From positions 1 to 64,000 of the forward strand of contig JADJBU010000017.1 in assembly GCA_016703605.1 (NCBI GenBank): a DNA stretch of 64,000 nt. The letters are read 5' to 3'. Numbering within the stretch: position 1 is the first letter of the stretch; each line of letters begins with the position of its first letter. Of this stretch, positions 16,301-24,298 are shown piece after piece. The translations under genes were made by a program, and so were the position numbers. Below the pieces are notes generated by a model, which did not search any database, had not been told where the DNA came from, and worked only from the letters and a program-made list of their open reading frames with translations. Origin of the DNA: Candidatus Villigracilis adiacens (GTDB lineage: Bacteria > Chloroflexota > Anaerolineae > Anaerolineales > Villigracilaceae).

Positions 16301-17292
16301 TGCCGCCGAAACCCAAACCGCGCAAAACAAACGACACGCCGCTCGTCATCCTAGCCTGGGGTCTGAACATTTTCGGGCTGATGGCGGTCGCGCTTGTGAT
16401 GGTTGCCTACCTGGCAATGAACCCCGTCCGCGCCGCTACGCAGGAACCGCAACCGGGCTTCACTGCCACCATGCCGCCGACGTTCACGCCGGTGCCGCAG
16501 CTCATCAACCTGCCGACCATCACCCCGAACCCGCGCAGCACAATGATCGTCATCCAGTCGCCGACGCCCTTCGTGCTGCAAAACGCCGGGCAGGGACTCG
16601 CCAGCTTCGCCACCATTGGGTACTCGGTTTCAGGCAGACCCATCGAGGTCTATATCTTCGGGAACGGCGAGCGCGAAAAAATGATCGTGGCGGGCATCCA
16701 CGGCGGCTACGAATGGAACACCATCGCGCTGGCAGACGAGTTGATCCAGCATATTTTCGACAACCCTGAAATCATCCCGGACGATGTGACGCTTTACATC
16801 CTGCGCAACCTCAACCCCGACGGCGACGCCCGCGACCACGGCATTGACGGGCGCGTCAACGACCACGGCGTGGATTTGAACCGCAACTTCCCCGCCAACT
16901 GGAAAAAGACCTGGGACCGCGACGGCTGCTGGTCGCTCACCCCCACCACCGGCGGCACGGGTCCCGGCTCGGAGCCCGAAACTCAGGCAGTGATGTACTT
17001 CCTGCAAACGCACGATGTCGAAACGCTCATCAGTTATCACAGCGCCGCGCTGGGGGTCTTCCCCGGCGGCGAACCCTGGGAGGCGGACTCGAAGAAATTC
17101 TCGAAGGCATTATCCAAAGCCACCGGCTATCCCTACCCGCCCATCGACACGGGCTGCGTCTATACCGGCACCCTTGCCGATTACGCCGTCGAACTCGGCA
17201 TCACCGCGGCGGATATGGAACTCTCCACGCACAAATACACCGACTTCGAGGAAAACCTCAACGCCCTGGAAGTGCTGTTGAATTGGAGATAA
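16300..17292 (+). CDS. M14-family zinc carboxypeptidase, membrane-anchored
   Basis: 330 aa. The GTG start at 16300 shares one base with the preceding TAG. One membrane segment (about residues 17-40, LAWGLNIFGLMAVALVMVAY), a Pro/Thr-rich linker, then the peptidase: zinc ligands in GIHGGYEWN (H and E), NLNPDGDARDHG with VDLNRNFPANW, the third ligand in SYHSAALG, and the probable catalytic Glu in DMELSTHKYTDFEENL. Likely trims peptides or murein peptides outside the membrane. Confidence 0.88.
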   Translation: MPPKPKPRKTNDTPLVILAWGLNIFGLMAVALVMVAYLAMNPVRAATQEPQPGFTATMPPTFTPVPQLINLPTITPNPRSTMIVIQSPTPFVLQNAGQGLASFATIGYSVSGRPIEVYIFGNGEREKMIVAGIHGGYEWNTIALADELIQHIFDNPEIIPDDVTLYILRNLNPDGDARDHGIDGRVNDHGVDLNRNFPANWKKTWDRDGCWSLTPTTGGTGPGSEPETQAVMYFLQTHDVETLISYHSAALGVFPGGEPWEADSKKFSKALSKATGYPYPPIDTGCVYTGTLADYAVELGITAADMELSTHKYTDFEENLNALEVLLNWR

Positions 17293-17301
17293 CTCACACA
17301 C

Positions 17302-17412
17302 TCAATGTCATGCTGAGCGAAGCGACACATGCATCGCAGTGCGAATGCAGTGCGATGAGCATCTCTACTTCAATCTCAGAGACCCTGAGTGGCGCCCTGC
17401 GCCACTCAGGGT
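17302..17412. repeat. Composite palindromic repeat region
   Basis: TCATGCTGAGCGAAGCGA is followed by an imperfect CATCGCA/TGCGATG hairpin, then a perfect palindrome with 14-bp arms and a CCT loop (17382-17412). The architecture (14-bp arms, 3-nt loop) equals that of the palindrome at 595-625. A short relative, GTCATGCTGAACAAAG, is at about 39729. Confidence 0.7.
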
Positions 17413-17431
17413 GACAATCAAAGGAGACTAA

Positions 17432-19408
17432 ATGACCCAACCCATAGACACCCTCTTCACCAACGCCATTGTCCTGACGATGGACGAAAAACTGACCCAA
17501 TACGATCCCGGCGCGGTCGCTGTAAACGGCGACTCCATCGTCGCGGTTGGATTTGAAACAGACCTCAAAAAGGAATTTACAGCAAAGGAAGTCGTAGACT
17601 GTGGCGGAAAAATCCTCATGCCGGGGCTGGTCAACGCGCACACCCACGTGCCGATGACCCTCGTCCGCGGGCTGGCGGATGATTTGCGGCTCGACGTCTG
17701 GTTGATGGGCTACATGCTGCCGGTGGAGCGAGAGTTCGTCTCGCCGGAGTTCGTGCGGCTCGGAACGCTGATCGCCTGCGCCGAACAGATCCGCAGCGGG
17801 GTGACAACCTTCAATGATATGTACTTCTTCGAAGATGACATCGCCCAGGCGACCGCCGATGCGGGGATGCGCGCCGTTTGCGGCGAATCCGTCATGAAAT
17901 ATCCCGCGCCGGACGCGCCTTCGTACGATGATTCGCTGGCTTACGCGCGCGAGTTCATCAAGAAATGGAAGGGACATCCGCTCATCGTCCCGGCAATCGC
18001 GCCGCACGCGCCGTACTCGACCAACCCCGAAATCATCCGCGCCTGCGTAGACCTCGCCAAAGAGTTCGATGTTCCGTTGCATATTCACATCTCCGAGACC
18101 GCGTTTGAAGTGGAAAACATGCGCAAGGAACAGGGGATGCCCGTCATCCCGTATGTCAAGAAACTCGGACTTTTTGAAGCGAAAGTCATTGCCGCGCATT
18201 GCGTTCACATTGATACCGGCGAGATCCGCACGCTCCAGCACGCCAACGCGGGCGTTTCGCACAACCCGTCGTCGAATCTCAAACTCGCTTCGGGCTTTGC
18301 CCCCGTCCAAAAAATGCTGGCGGACGGGCTCAATGTCGGCATCGGCACGGACGGTCCCGCCTCGAATAACGACCTCGACATGTTCGAGGAAGTGCGTCTC
18401 GCCTCCTTCGTCGCCAAAGCCGCGTCCAACGACCCGACCGTTCTGCCCGCCGCGACCGCGCTGACGATGGCAACCCGCCTCGGCGCGAGAGCGTTGCATC
18501 TCGGCGACATCACCGGCTCGTTGGAAATTGGCAAACGCGCGGATTTAATTCTCGTGGATACAAATCCGCTTCATAACACCCCGCGCTTCAAACGCGACCC
18601 GCAGAACGCCTACGCCCAGCTGGTCTATGCGTCCAAATCCACCGATGTGACGGATGTGATGGTCAACGGCAAATGGCTGATGCGCAACCATCAATTGCTG
18701 ACGGTAAACGAAGGTGAATTGATCGCGCAAGCCCGCGAACTCGCCGTCAAGATAGACGCCTTCCTGACCGAACGCGAGCAATCGGTGCTGTCCAAACTGA
18801 TCGCGCTGGGCGGCTCGCTGGAGGAGGAATCGTTCGAGGTGCAGGTCAAGGTTCGGGTCGAGCAACCCAGCCTTATCGTCCAGAATTTGAAGCGCGATGA
18901 AATCGAGATCAACCTGCACAAGCATTACCGTCAGTTCGACGAGTATTTCATCTTCGACGATCCAAACCAGGGACGCCTGCGCTTCCGCGAGGATAACCTC
19001 ATCAATGAAAAAGGCGAGGTCGTCAACACGCGCTCGCGCCTGACGTTGATCGGCGTGAAGCGCGAAGGTGAAATGGGACACGATGTCCTGCTTTCGCGCA
19101 GCCGCTTCCTCGCGCCCGCGACACAGTCCCTGCGTTTTTATCGCGAATACTTCAAACCCAAAACAGAAATACCGGTGGAGAAGAACCGCCTGCGCTGGCA
19201 TATCAAATACAAGAATACCGAGTTCTTCATCAACCTCGACGAAGTGAAACAGCCCGCCATGGGAACCTTCCTCGAAGTAAAAAGCACCACCTGGAGCCGC
19301 AAGGACGCCGACCACAAGGCGGAACTGGTGAATGAACTCCTCGATCTTTTGGGCGCGGGCAATGCCGAAACCGTGACCCAGGATTACATCGAGATTCTGA
19401 CGTCGTAG
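17432..19408 (+). CDS. Amidohydrolase (deaminase type) fused to a CYTH-like domain
   Basis: 658 aa in one uninterrupted frame. Residues 1 to about 440 are a metal-dependent amidohydrolase of the SAH/MTA-deaminase and TrzA/AtzA group: NAHTHVPMTLVRG (H70, H72), ISET preceded by HIHI, AAHCVHID, and GTDGPASNNDLDMFEE. The C-terminal 190 residues look like a CYTH / triphosphate tunnel domain: FEVQVKV near the start, GRLRFRED, SRLTLI, KNRLRWHIKY and FLEVKSTTWSRKDA. CYTH enzymes act on triphosphates such as thiamine triphosphate or ATP. The joint function is not known. AAAGGAG precedes the ATG. The TAG stop lies inside a repeat end. Confidence 0.85.
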   Translation: MTQPIDTLFTNAIVLTMDEKLTQYDPGAVAVNGDSIVAVGFETDLKKEFTAKEVVDCGGKILMPGLVNAHTHVPMTLVRGLADDLRLDVWLMGYMLPVEREFVSPEFVRLGTLIACAEQIRSGVTTFNDMYFFEDDIAQATADAGMRAVCGESVMKYPAPDAPSYDDSLAYAREFIKKWKGHPLIVPAIAPHAPYSTNPEIIRACVDLAKEFDVPLHIHISETAFEVENMRKEQGMPVIPYVKKLGLFEAKVIAAHCVHIDTGEIRTLQHANAGVSHNPSSNLKLASGFAPVQKMLADGLNVGIGTDGPASNNDLDMFEEVRLASFVAKAASNDPTVLPAATALTMATRLGARALHLGDITGSLEIGKRADLILVDTNPLHNTPRFKRDPQNAYAQLVYASKSTDVTDVMVNGKWLMRNHQLLTVNEGELIAQARELAVKIDAFLTEREQSVLSKLIALGGSLEEESFEVQVKVRVEQPSLIVQNLKRDEIEINLHKHYRQFDEYFIFDDPNQGRLRFREDNLINEKGEVVNTRSRLTLIGVKREGEMGHDVLLSRSRFLAPATQSLRFYREYFKPKTEIPVEKNRLRWHIKYKNTEFFINLDEVKQPAMGTFLEVKSTTWSRKDADHKAELVNELLDLLGAGNAETVTQDYIEILTS

Positions 19409-19574
19409 GGGTGACCCGTCCACGCAACCAGAAACCTCGTTGTGCCAGGGGAGGGTCCCCGGTGTATGGCATGATTTCTCGCAGGGCGCCCCTCCCATTG
19501 CAAACGGAACCAAACCCATATTATCCAATCCGCACAGACCGATTAACCGATGAACCCTGACGGGTCGCCCCTAC
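19405..19574. repeat. Repeat unit with 16-bp terminal inverted repeats
   Basis: GTAGGGGTGACCCGTC (19405-19420) and GACGGGTCGCCCCTAC (19559-19574) are inverted repeats with one mismatch around about 138 bases of apparent non-coding sequence. The first TAG is the stop codon of the amidohydrolase gene. No clear target duplication is seen. Confidence 0.6.
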
Positions 19575-19580
19575 AACATT

Positions 19581-20585
19581 ATGAACCCTTTCAAAAAAAC
19601 ACTTGCCATAACCTTCGCCGTCCTCTTTGTCGTCACCGCCATTGCGGCGATCCTGCTCTTCAACTTCGACAGGCGCGCCTTCACCGCCGAGACCTATCAA
19701 CGCGCCTTTGCCCGCGAGGACTTTTACAATAAGATTCCCGCCCTGATGGCGCAGGCGCTTGTCTCTCCCGATGCGGATACAAGCCAGTTGCCGCCCGTCA
19801 TGCAGGGGATGAGCGCCGAGGCATGGGAGAACTTCATCCGCGCATTGCTGCCGCCCGACACGCTGAAAGCCATGGGCGACGGCGTCTTGAACTCGACCTT
19901 TGCCTACATCAACATGCAAACCGACCAGGTTACGGTCGATCTAAGAGCCGTCAAAACCAGTATGGCAGGCGAAACAGGCGCGCAAGCAGTCCTATCGTTG
20001 ATCAGCGCCATGCCCGACTGCACCGCCGAACAGATCGCCCGGGCTTCGATCAACCTTTTTACCGGCGGGCAGATCGAATTTTGCAACCCGCCCGCGGAAC
20101 TTCTTCCTCTGATAACCCCTGTCATCCGGGCGCAGCTTCAATTCGCCGCCGCGATCATCCCGGATGAAATGACTCTCATCACCGCGCCGCTCCAAAACGA
20201 TCCGCGCCAGCGGCTGCAAGCCACCCGCTTCATGATGCGCCTCAGCCCGATCCTGCCCATTTTCTTTTTGCTTGCGCTGACGCTTCTTGCCGTGCGGACC
20301 CTGAACGATTGGTTGAAGTGGTGGGGCATCCCAACCCTGGTCGCCGGTCTGCTCACTTTCATTATGGGGCTGCTCGGCGCACCGGTCATCGGCAGTGTGA
20401 TCACCTCCATCCTTTCGAACCGTATGCCGACCTACCTGCCCGAATTCCTCTCCAGCTTCACCGGCGACTTTGCCTCCGCGATGGTGCGGGCATTGCTCGT
20501 CCCGGTCATCTGGCAGGGTTTGGTTCTACTGCTAATTGGCGGGGCTATGACCGGCTTTTATTACCTGAGCAGGAAATCTGCCTGA
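19581..20585 (+). CDS. Membrane protein of unknown function
   Basis: 334 aa, not recognised. One N-terminal membrane segment (about 7-29), a long extracytoplasmic domain of about 190 residues with two Cys (MPDCTAEQ and EFCNPPAEL), then three C-terminal membrane segments (about 215-235, 243-275 and 300-328). The ATG at 19581 has no clear Shine-Dalgarno; it follows the GTAGGGG-type repeat by six bases. Confidence 0.75.
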   Translation: MNPFKKTLAITFAVLFVVTAIAAILLFNFDRRAFTAETYQRAFAREDFYNKIPALMAQALVSPDADTSQLPPVMQGMSAEAWENFIRALLPPDTLKAMGDGVLNSTFAYINMQTDQVTVDLRAVKTSMAGETGAQAVLSLISAMPDCTAEQIARASINLFTGGQIEFCNPPAELLPLITPVIRAQLQFAAAIIPDEMTLITAPLQNDPRQRLQATRFMMRLSPILPIFFLLALTLLAVRTLNDWLKWWGIPTLVAGLLTFIMGLLGAPVIGSVITSILSNRMPTYLPEFLSSFTGDFASAMVRALLVPVIWQGLVLLLIGGAMTGFYYLSRKSA

Positions 20586-20627
20586 AACGCACTGTAACTT
20601 TTCGCCGCATATTCTTGTAATACCAAT

Positions 20628-21737
20628 ATGCGGCGAATTTTTATTTCCCTCTCCATCCTTTTCATCACATCTCTGGCTTGTGGGGGCACACCCACACCTC
20701 TTTCTCCGCCTGAGACCTCGGTCTTCGATTCTGACAGAACCGTGTACGGATTCTTCCCCTCCCCGCCCGAGGTATCGCTCGAAAGCATTTTTCAACTCTT
20801 TGAAGACATGGCGCAACATGGCGACTTCGTCCTCATCCAGCAAAACACCGATTGGGAGGGATTCGCCGCCAGCGTGGACGGCGAATCGCAACCCCGCACC
20901 GACCTCACCAATCAAATCACCCTGGCGCGGCAAAACAAGATCGGCTACATCTTCGTCCTCGACCCGCTCAACGGCTTGAACCGCCGCGAGTTCGTCAACC
21001 TGCCCGCAGGCTGGGACGCGAATTTCGCAAACCCAAACGTCCGCGCCGCGCATAAAAATTTCGCCCTGTGGGTCCTGCGGAATTTTCATCCGCGTTATCT
21101 CGGTCTCGCCTCCGAGGTCAACACCTACATGGACGCCCACCCCGAGGACGCGCAAAACTTCATCAGCCTTTACAACGAAATCTACGCGCTGGTCAAAGCC
21201 GAAGCGCCCGAAACGCAGGTCTTCGTCACCTTTCAGTGGGATGACCTGAACAACATGTGGGTCCAGCCTGAGGAGGGAGACAGGCAGCGCCTCTCCCCGA
21301 ACTGGGAGCAGGTCGAAGCCTTCGAGCCGAATCTTGACCTGTGGGCGATCTCGACCTATCCCTACTTTGTATTCAACGATGGGAACATCCCCGCCGATTA
21401 CTACACCCCGCTTCTTGCCCGGACCGATAAACCGCTTGCCGTTGCCGAGGGCGGATTCTCGACCCAGGCAGTGGGACCCATCAACGGCTCGTCGGATGCG
21501 CAGGCGGCATATCTCAACGCCATCCACGGCCAGTTGGGACCGCGCCTTGTTTTCTGGGTCAACCTGCTGCTGACAGACTTCAACCTGCAATCCTACGCCG
21601 AATTCCTGCCGTCCAAGGGACAAAGCGAACGCGACCTTGAAACCCTCGGCTACTTCGCCTATACAGGCTTGCAAAACTTCGACCGTTCCCCAAAACCCGC
21701 GTTGGAGGTTTGGGATCGATTTAGAAACGAGCGATAG
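20628..21737 (+). CDS. Lipoprotein with TIM-barrel glycosidase-like features
   Basis: 369 aa. Signal peptide with lipobox SLAC (MRRIFISLSILFITSLACGG). The mature part has GLASEVNTYMDAHPEDAQNF, VFVTFQWDDLNNMW, DLWAISTYPYFVFN and PLAVAEGGFST, strand-end Glu and Asp positions reminiscent of GH53/GH5-like barrels (ASE and AEGG in place of the two catalytic Glu). This is a fold-level impression only and the substrate is unknown. It probably sits on the outer face of the membrane. Confidence 0.65.
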   Translation: MRRIFISLSILFITSLACGGTPTPLSPPETSVFDSDRTVYGFFPSPPEVSLESIFQLFEDMAQHGDFVLIQQNTDWEGFAASVDGESQPRTDLTNQITLARQNKIGYIFVLDPLNGLNRREFVNLPAGWDANFANPNVRAAHKNFALWVLRNFHPRYLGLASEVNTYMDAHPEDAQNFISLYNEIYALVKAEAPETQVFVTFQWDDLNNMWVQPEEGDRQRLSPNWEQVEAFEPNLDLWAISTYPYFVFNDGNIPADYYTPLLARTDKPLAVAEGGFSTQAVGPINGSSDAQAAYLNAIHGQLGPRLVFWVNLLLTDFNLQSYAEFLPSKGQSERDLETLGYFAYTGLQNFDRSPKPALEVWDRFRNER

Positions 21738-21743
21738 ATGTTC

Positions 21744-22529
21744 CTATGAATGCTTCGCCAAAAATGACATCACCACATCGTTGAATTCATTGGGGCGTTC
21801 AACAGGCAGCGCGTGACGCGAATCCTGGATCACCACCAACCTTGCCTGCGGCATATTTGAGACGATTTTCTCCTTGTCGGATACCGGTGTGTAATCACCG
21901 TCAGCCGCGAGGATAAGCGTAGGCAGATCGATCTTATGGATGCGGTCAGTGATATTCCAACCCACAATTGCGCGTAAGGTATCGGCATAGGCGCGCGGGT
22001 CATTTTCCGACCAACGTTCCACGAATACTTCCCTCAGGCTGGCTTGTTCCTCTTTCACGAATAACCGTTTGCTCAATACCTCGCCCATTTTGCGCATCCC
22101 CAGCAGGCGGACGATGGCAAAGCGCAGGAAGACATTCCAGCGGTCCTTCATTGTGCGGACAACAACTTCGGATCCGGCATTAACGATCACCAGGCTTTTT
22201 ATCAATTCGGGATGATCCACTGCCAGTTGAAAGGCGATCATGCCGCCCAAGGAAATCCCAACCACATGGACTGGCGCGGCTCCAAGCAGCCTGATCAAAT
22301 CAGCCGTATCCTTTGCAAAAAGCGGCATCGAGTAGGGTCCGGGCGGTTTCTGCGATTGACCGTGGCCTCGCAGGTCGAAGGAAATTACCCGATAATGTTT
22401 GGAAAAGAAAGGGGTTTGCATCTCCCAGTCGCGGGCGCTGGAGCCAAGCCCATGGATGAACAGGATGGGTGCGCCCTCACCTGTCGTTTCGTAATGCAGG
22501 TCGATCCCATTGATCTTTGCAGATGACAT
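21744..22529 (-). CDS. Alpha/beta hydrolase
   Basis: 261 aa. FIHGLGSSARDWEMQ (oxyanion-hole HG), RGHGQSQKP, nucleophile elbow VVGISLGGMIAF (Ser), Asp in LILAADGDYTPV and His in DSRHALPVERP complete a catalytic triad. It resembles the 3-oxoadipate enol-lactonase/BioH branch, but the substrate is open. The ATG at 22529 is fixed by an AAAGGAGA Shine-Dalgarno 6 nt upstream; the longer frame to 22802 runs into mltG. Confidence 0.88.
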   Translation of the reverse strand: MSSAKINGIDLHYETTGEGAPILFIHGLGSSARDWEMQTPFFSKHYRVISFDLRGHGQSQKPPGPYSMPLFAKDTADLIRLLGAAPVHVVGISLGGMIAFQLAVDHPELIKSLVIVNAGSEVVVRTMKDRWNVFLRFAIVRLLGMRKMGEVLSKRLFVKEEQASLREVFVERWSENDPRAYADTLRAIVGWNITDRIHKIDLPTLILAADGDYTPVSDKEKIVSNMPQARLVVIQDSRHALPVERPNEFNDVVMSFLAKHS

Positions 22530-22567
22530 ATGATCTCCTTTGATTTCCAGGGCTGATACAACCGCGC

Positions 22568-23695
22568 TTATTGACACCCATTCGCCAATTGCTCTTCGAA
22601 CGTCTCGGCAAAAACATGATAACCGGAGCCATCGCAGGCGGCGCGGAAGAAATAATAAGGCGACTCTTGCGGGAAGGCAACCGCCGCCAACGCTTCGATG
22701 CCGGGATTTGAAATAGGCGTGGGCGGCAGACCGGGGTTTTGATAGGTATTGTACGGCGAGACGACTTCCAGGTCGGCAAACGAAAGCGGACTCTTCCACC
22801 ATGAGTTATTCTCCGCTTGATAGCCGAGCGCGTATTGGATTGTCGGGTCGGCGTCCAGTTTCATGCCGATGGCGAGACGGTTGAGATAGACCGAGGCGAT
22901 CAATGCGGCTTCTTCGTTGTGAACCGCCTCACGCTGGACGATGGAGGCGAGGGTCACGGCTTCGGTCACGCTCAGGTTTTGGGCGGCGAATCCGTTCTGG
23001 AGATCGGTTGTAAGGTTGGCGTTGAAGTTGCGGGCGATGGCATCTAGCAGTTGAGTCACATCCGTTTCGCGGGGCAGGGTGTAGGTGTCGGGGAAGAAAA
23101 AGCCTTCCATCGTTGAAGGTGAGTCAAGGGCGAGGATTTGGGGCGGAAAGGCTGAGGCGGAGAGAAAATCTTCGGGGGCAATGGTCAAGCCCGAGGTCGG
23201 GAGAGAAGCGGCGATCTCCTCCATCCGCCAGCCGGGAAGAATCGTCAAGACTGCATCCGTCGGGGAAAATTTTTGGAGCGCCTGGGCGATGTCGATGACG
23301 GATTGAGCCGGGCTGAGGGTGAAGTCGCCGGATTGGATGCTGAGGTCGATGCCGGTGTAGATGGCATAATCCAAAAACGCATCCGCATTGGAGATGAAGA
23401 ATTCGCTCTCAAGCCGGTCGCTAATCGAAGAGACCGATTCGCCCGGCTCGACGCGAAACGGACGTTCGCCCCCGTTCACGTCGAGCGGTGTGGTCAGTTC
23501 GTCGCCATGCGAAAGAAGGCGGGTTGCATATTCGATGCGGTCGGAGATGGATAAATGTTTCGCCGGGGGTCCGTATAACAACGAAGCCCGCGCGGGGACA
23601 TAATAAAAGAACGCGAAGACGCACAGGAATACAACCAAAAGAAGCGCGGCAAGCGCGAAATAATATTGATTACGGCGAAGGAAGCGGGAAGACAT
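22568..23695 (-). CDS. mltG: Endolytic transglycosylase MltG (YceG-like)
   Basis: 375 aa. N-terminal membrane anchor (about 10-32), LysM-like region (FRVEPGESVSSISDRL), then the YceG domain: LPGWRMEEIA, EGFFFPDTYTLPRETDVTQLL, TLASIVQREAVHNEE (catalytic Glu), YLNRLAIGMKLDADPTIQYALG, NTYQNPGLPPTPISNPG and the Tyr-Phe-Phe end. It cleaves nascent glycan strands and terminates peptidoglycan chain growth. Together with ruvX upstream it forms a commonly conserved pair. Confidence 0.93.
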   Translation of the reverse strand: MSSRFLRRNQYYFALAALLLVVFLCVFAFFYYVPARASLLYGPPAKHLSISDRIEYATRLLSHGDELTTPLDVNGGERPFRVEPGESVSSISDRLESEFFISNADAFLDYAIYTGIDLSIQSGDFTLSPAQSVIDIAQALQKFSPTDAVLTILPGWRMEEIAASLPTSGLTIAPEDFLSASAFPPQILALDSPSTMEGFFFPDTYTLPRETDVTQLLDAIARNFNANLTTDLQNGFAAQNLSVTEAVTLASIVQREAVHNEEAALIASVYLNRLAIGMKLDADPTIQYALGYQAENNSWWKSPLSFADLEVVSPYNTYQNPGLPPTPISNPGIEALAAVAFPQESPYYFFRAACDGSGYHVFAETFEEQLANGCQ

Positions 23696-23726
23696 TTTTA
23701 TACTTCGACAGGCTCAGTACAAGTTT

Positions 23727-23806
23727 ACGATTTTGGATTTACGATTTTGGATTTACGATTTTGGATTTACGACGATTTTGGATTTACGATTTTGGATTTA
23801 CGATTC
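23727..23806. repeat. Tandem 14-bp repeat array
   Basis: About five units of ACGATTTTGGATTT, with one 3-base slip (ACGACG) in the middle and a degenerate last unit, fill most of the ruvX-mltG gap. AT-rich compared with the surroundings. Confidence 0.85.
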
Positions 23807-23818
23807 TCGTTTTACTCT

Positions 23819-24235
23819 TCACGCATCACGCTTTACTTCCAGATACGACTGCAAGATCACAACCGCCGCAAATTCATCCTGATGACCGGCGCGCTTTTTG
23901 CGCGAAACTCCCAGCTCAATGCGGGCGGCGCGGGCGATTTGGGTGCTGTTCGATTCGTCCCACATGATGATTGGAATGTTCGTCTGGTTGCGAAGTTCAT
24001 CCGCAAAGCGGCCGGCTCGACGCCCGGCGGGATTCGGATTCCCGTCCTCGTCGTAAGACTGCCCAACGACGATCAATCCGACTTCATTCTGCGCGGCAAT
24101 ATCCGCCACCTGCGCGGCATCGATAACACGCGAAACGTGGTGAATGACTTTCAATGGGCTGGCAATCGTCGCGGTCGGGTCGCTGAGGGCAAGTCCGATG
24201 CGTTTTTCGCCGTGGTCAACTGCGAGAACTCTCAT
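23819..24235 (-). CDS. ruvX: RuvX/YqgF-type pre-16S rRNA nuclease (putative Holliday junction resolvase)
   Basis: 138 aa, usual length. RNase-H-like fold: VLAVDHGEKRIGLALSDP (first Asp, GxKRIG-type motif), LIVVGQSYDEDGN (Glu/Asp region with GR-type loop), and IIMWDESNSTQIA (the WDE-S-T box). In the family it processes the 5' end of 16S rRNA; earlier literature calls it a resolvase. No Shine-Dalgarno is evident at the ATG. Confidence 0.92.
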   Translation of the reverse strand: MRVLAVDHGEKRIGLALSDPTATIASPLKVIHHVSRVIDAAQVADIAAQNEVGLIVVGQSYDEDGNPNPAGRRAGRFADELRNQTNIPIIMWDESNSTQIARAARIELGVSRKKRAGHQDEFAAVVILQSYLEVKRDA

Positions 24236-24298
24236 GGTGGTTAGTCGAGTAGTTAAATAGTCGAGTGGTTGGATAGTCGTTGCGGCAAGGGTGTGTCA
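24236..24298. repeat. Degenerate GTCGAGTAGTT-type repeats
   Basis: Short irregular copies (AGTCGAGTAGTTAAATAGTCGAGTGGTTGGATAGTCG is the layout, units of 7-10 bases) fill the gap before ruvX. The same style recurs at 25784-25851. Confidence 0.45.

Noticed and set aside
23727..23806. CRISPR-like array
   Set aside because: Units of 14 bp are contiguous with no spacers and no cas genes nearby; the Cas4-like nuclease is 22 kb away and better read as AddB-like.
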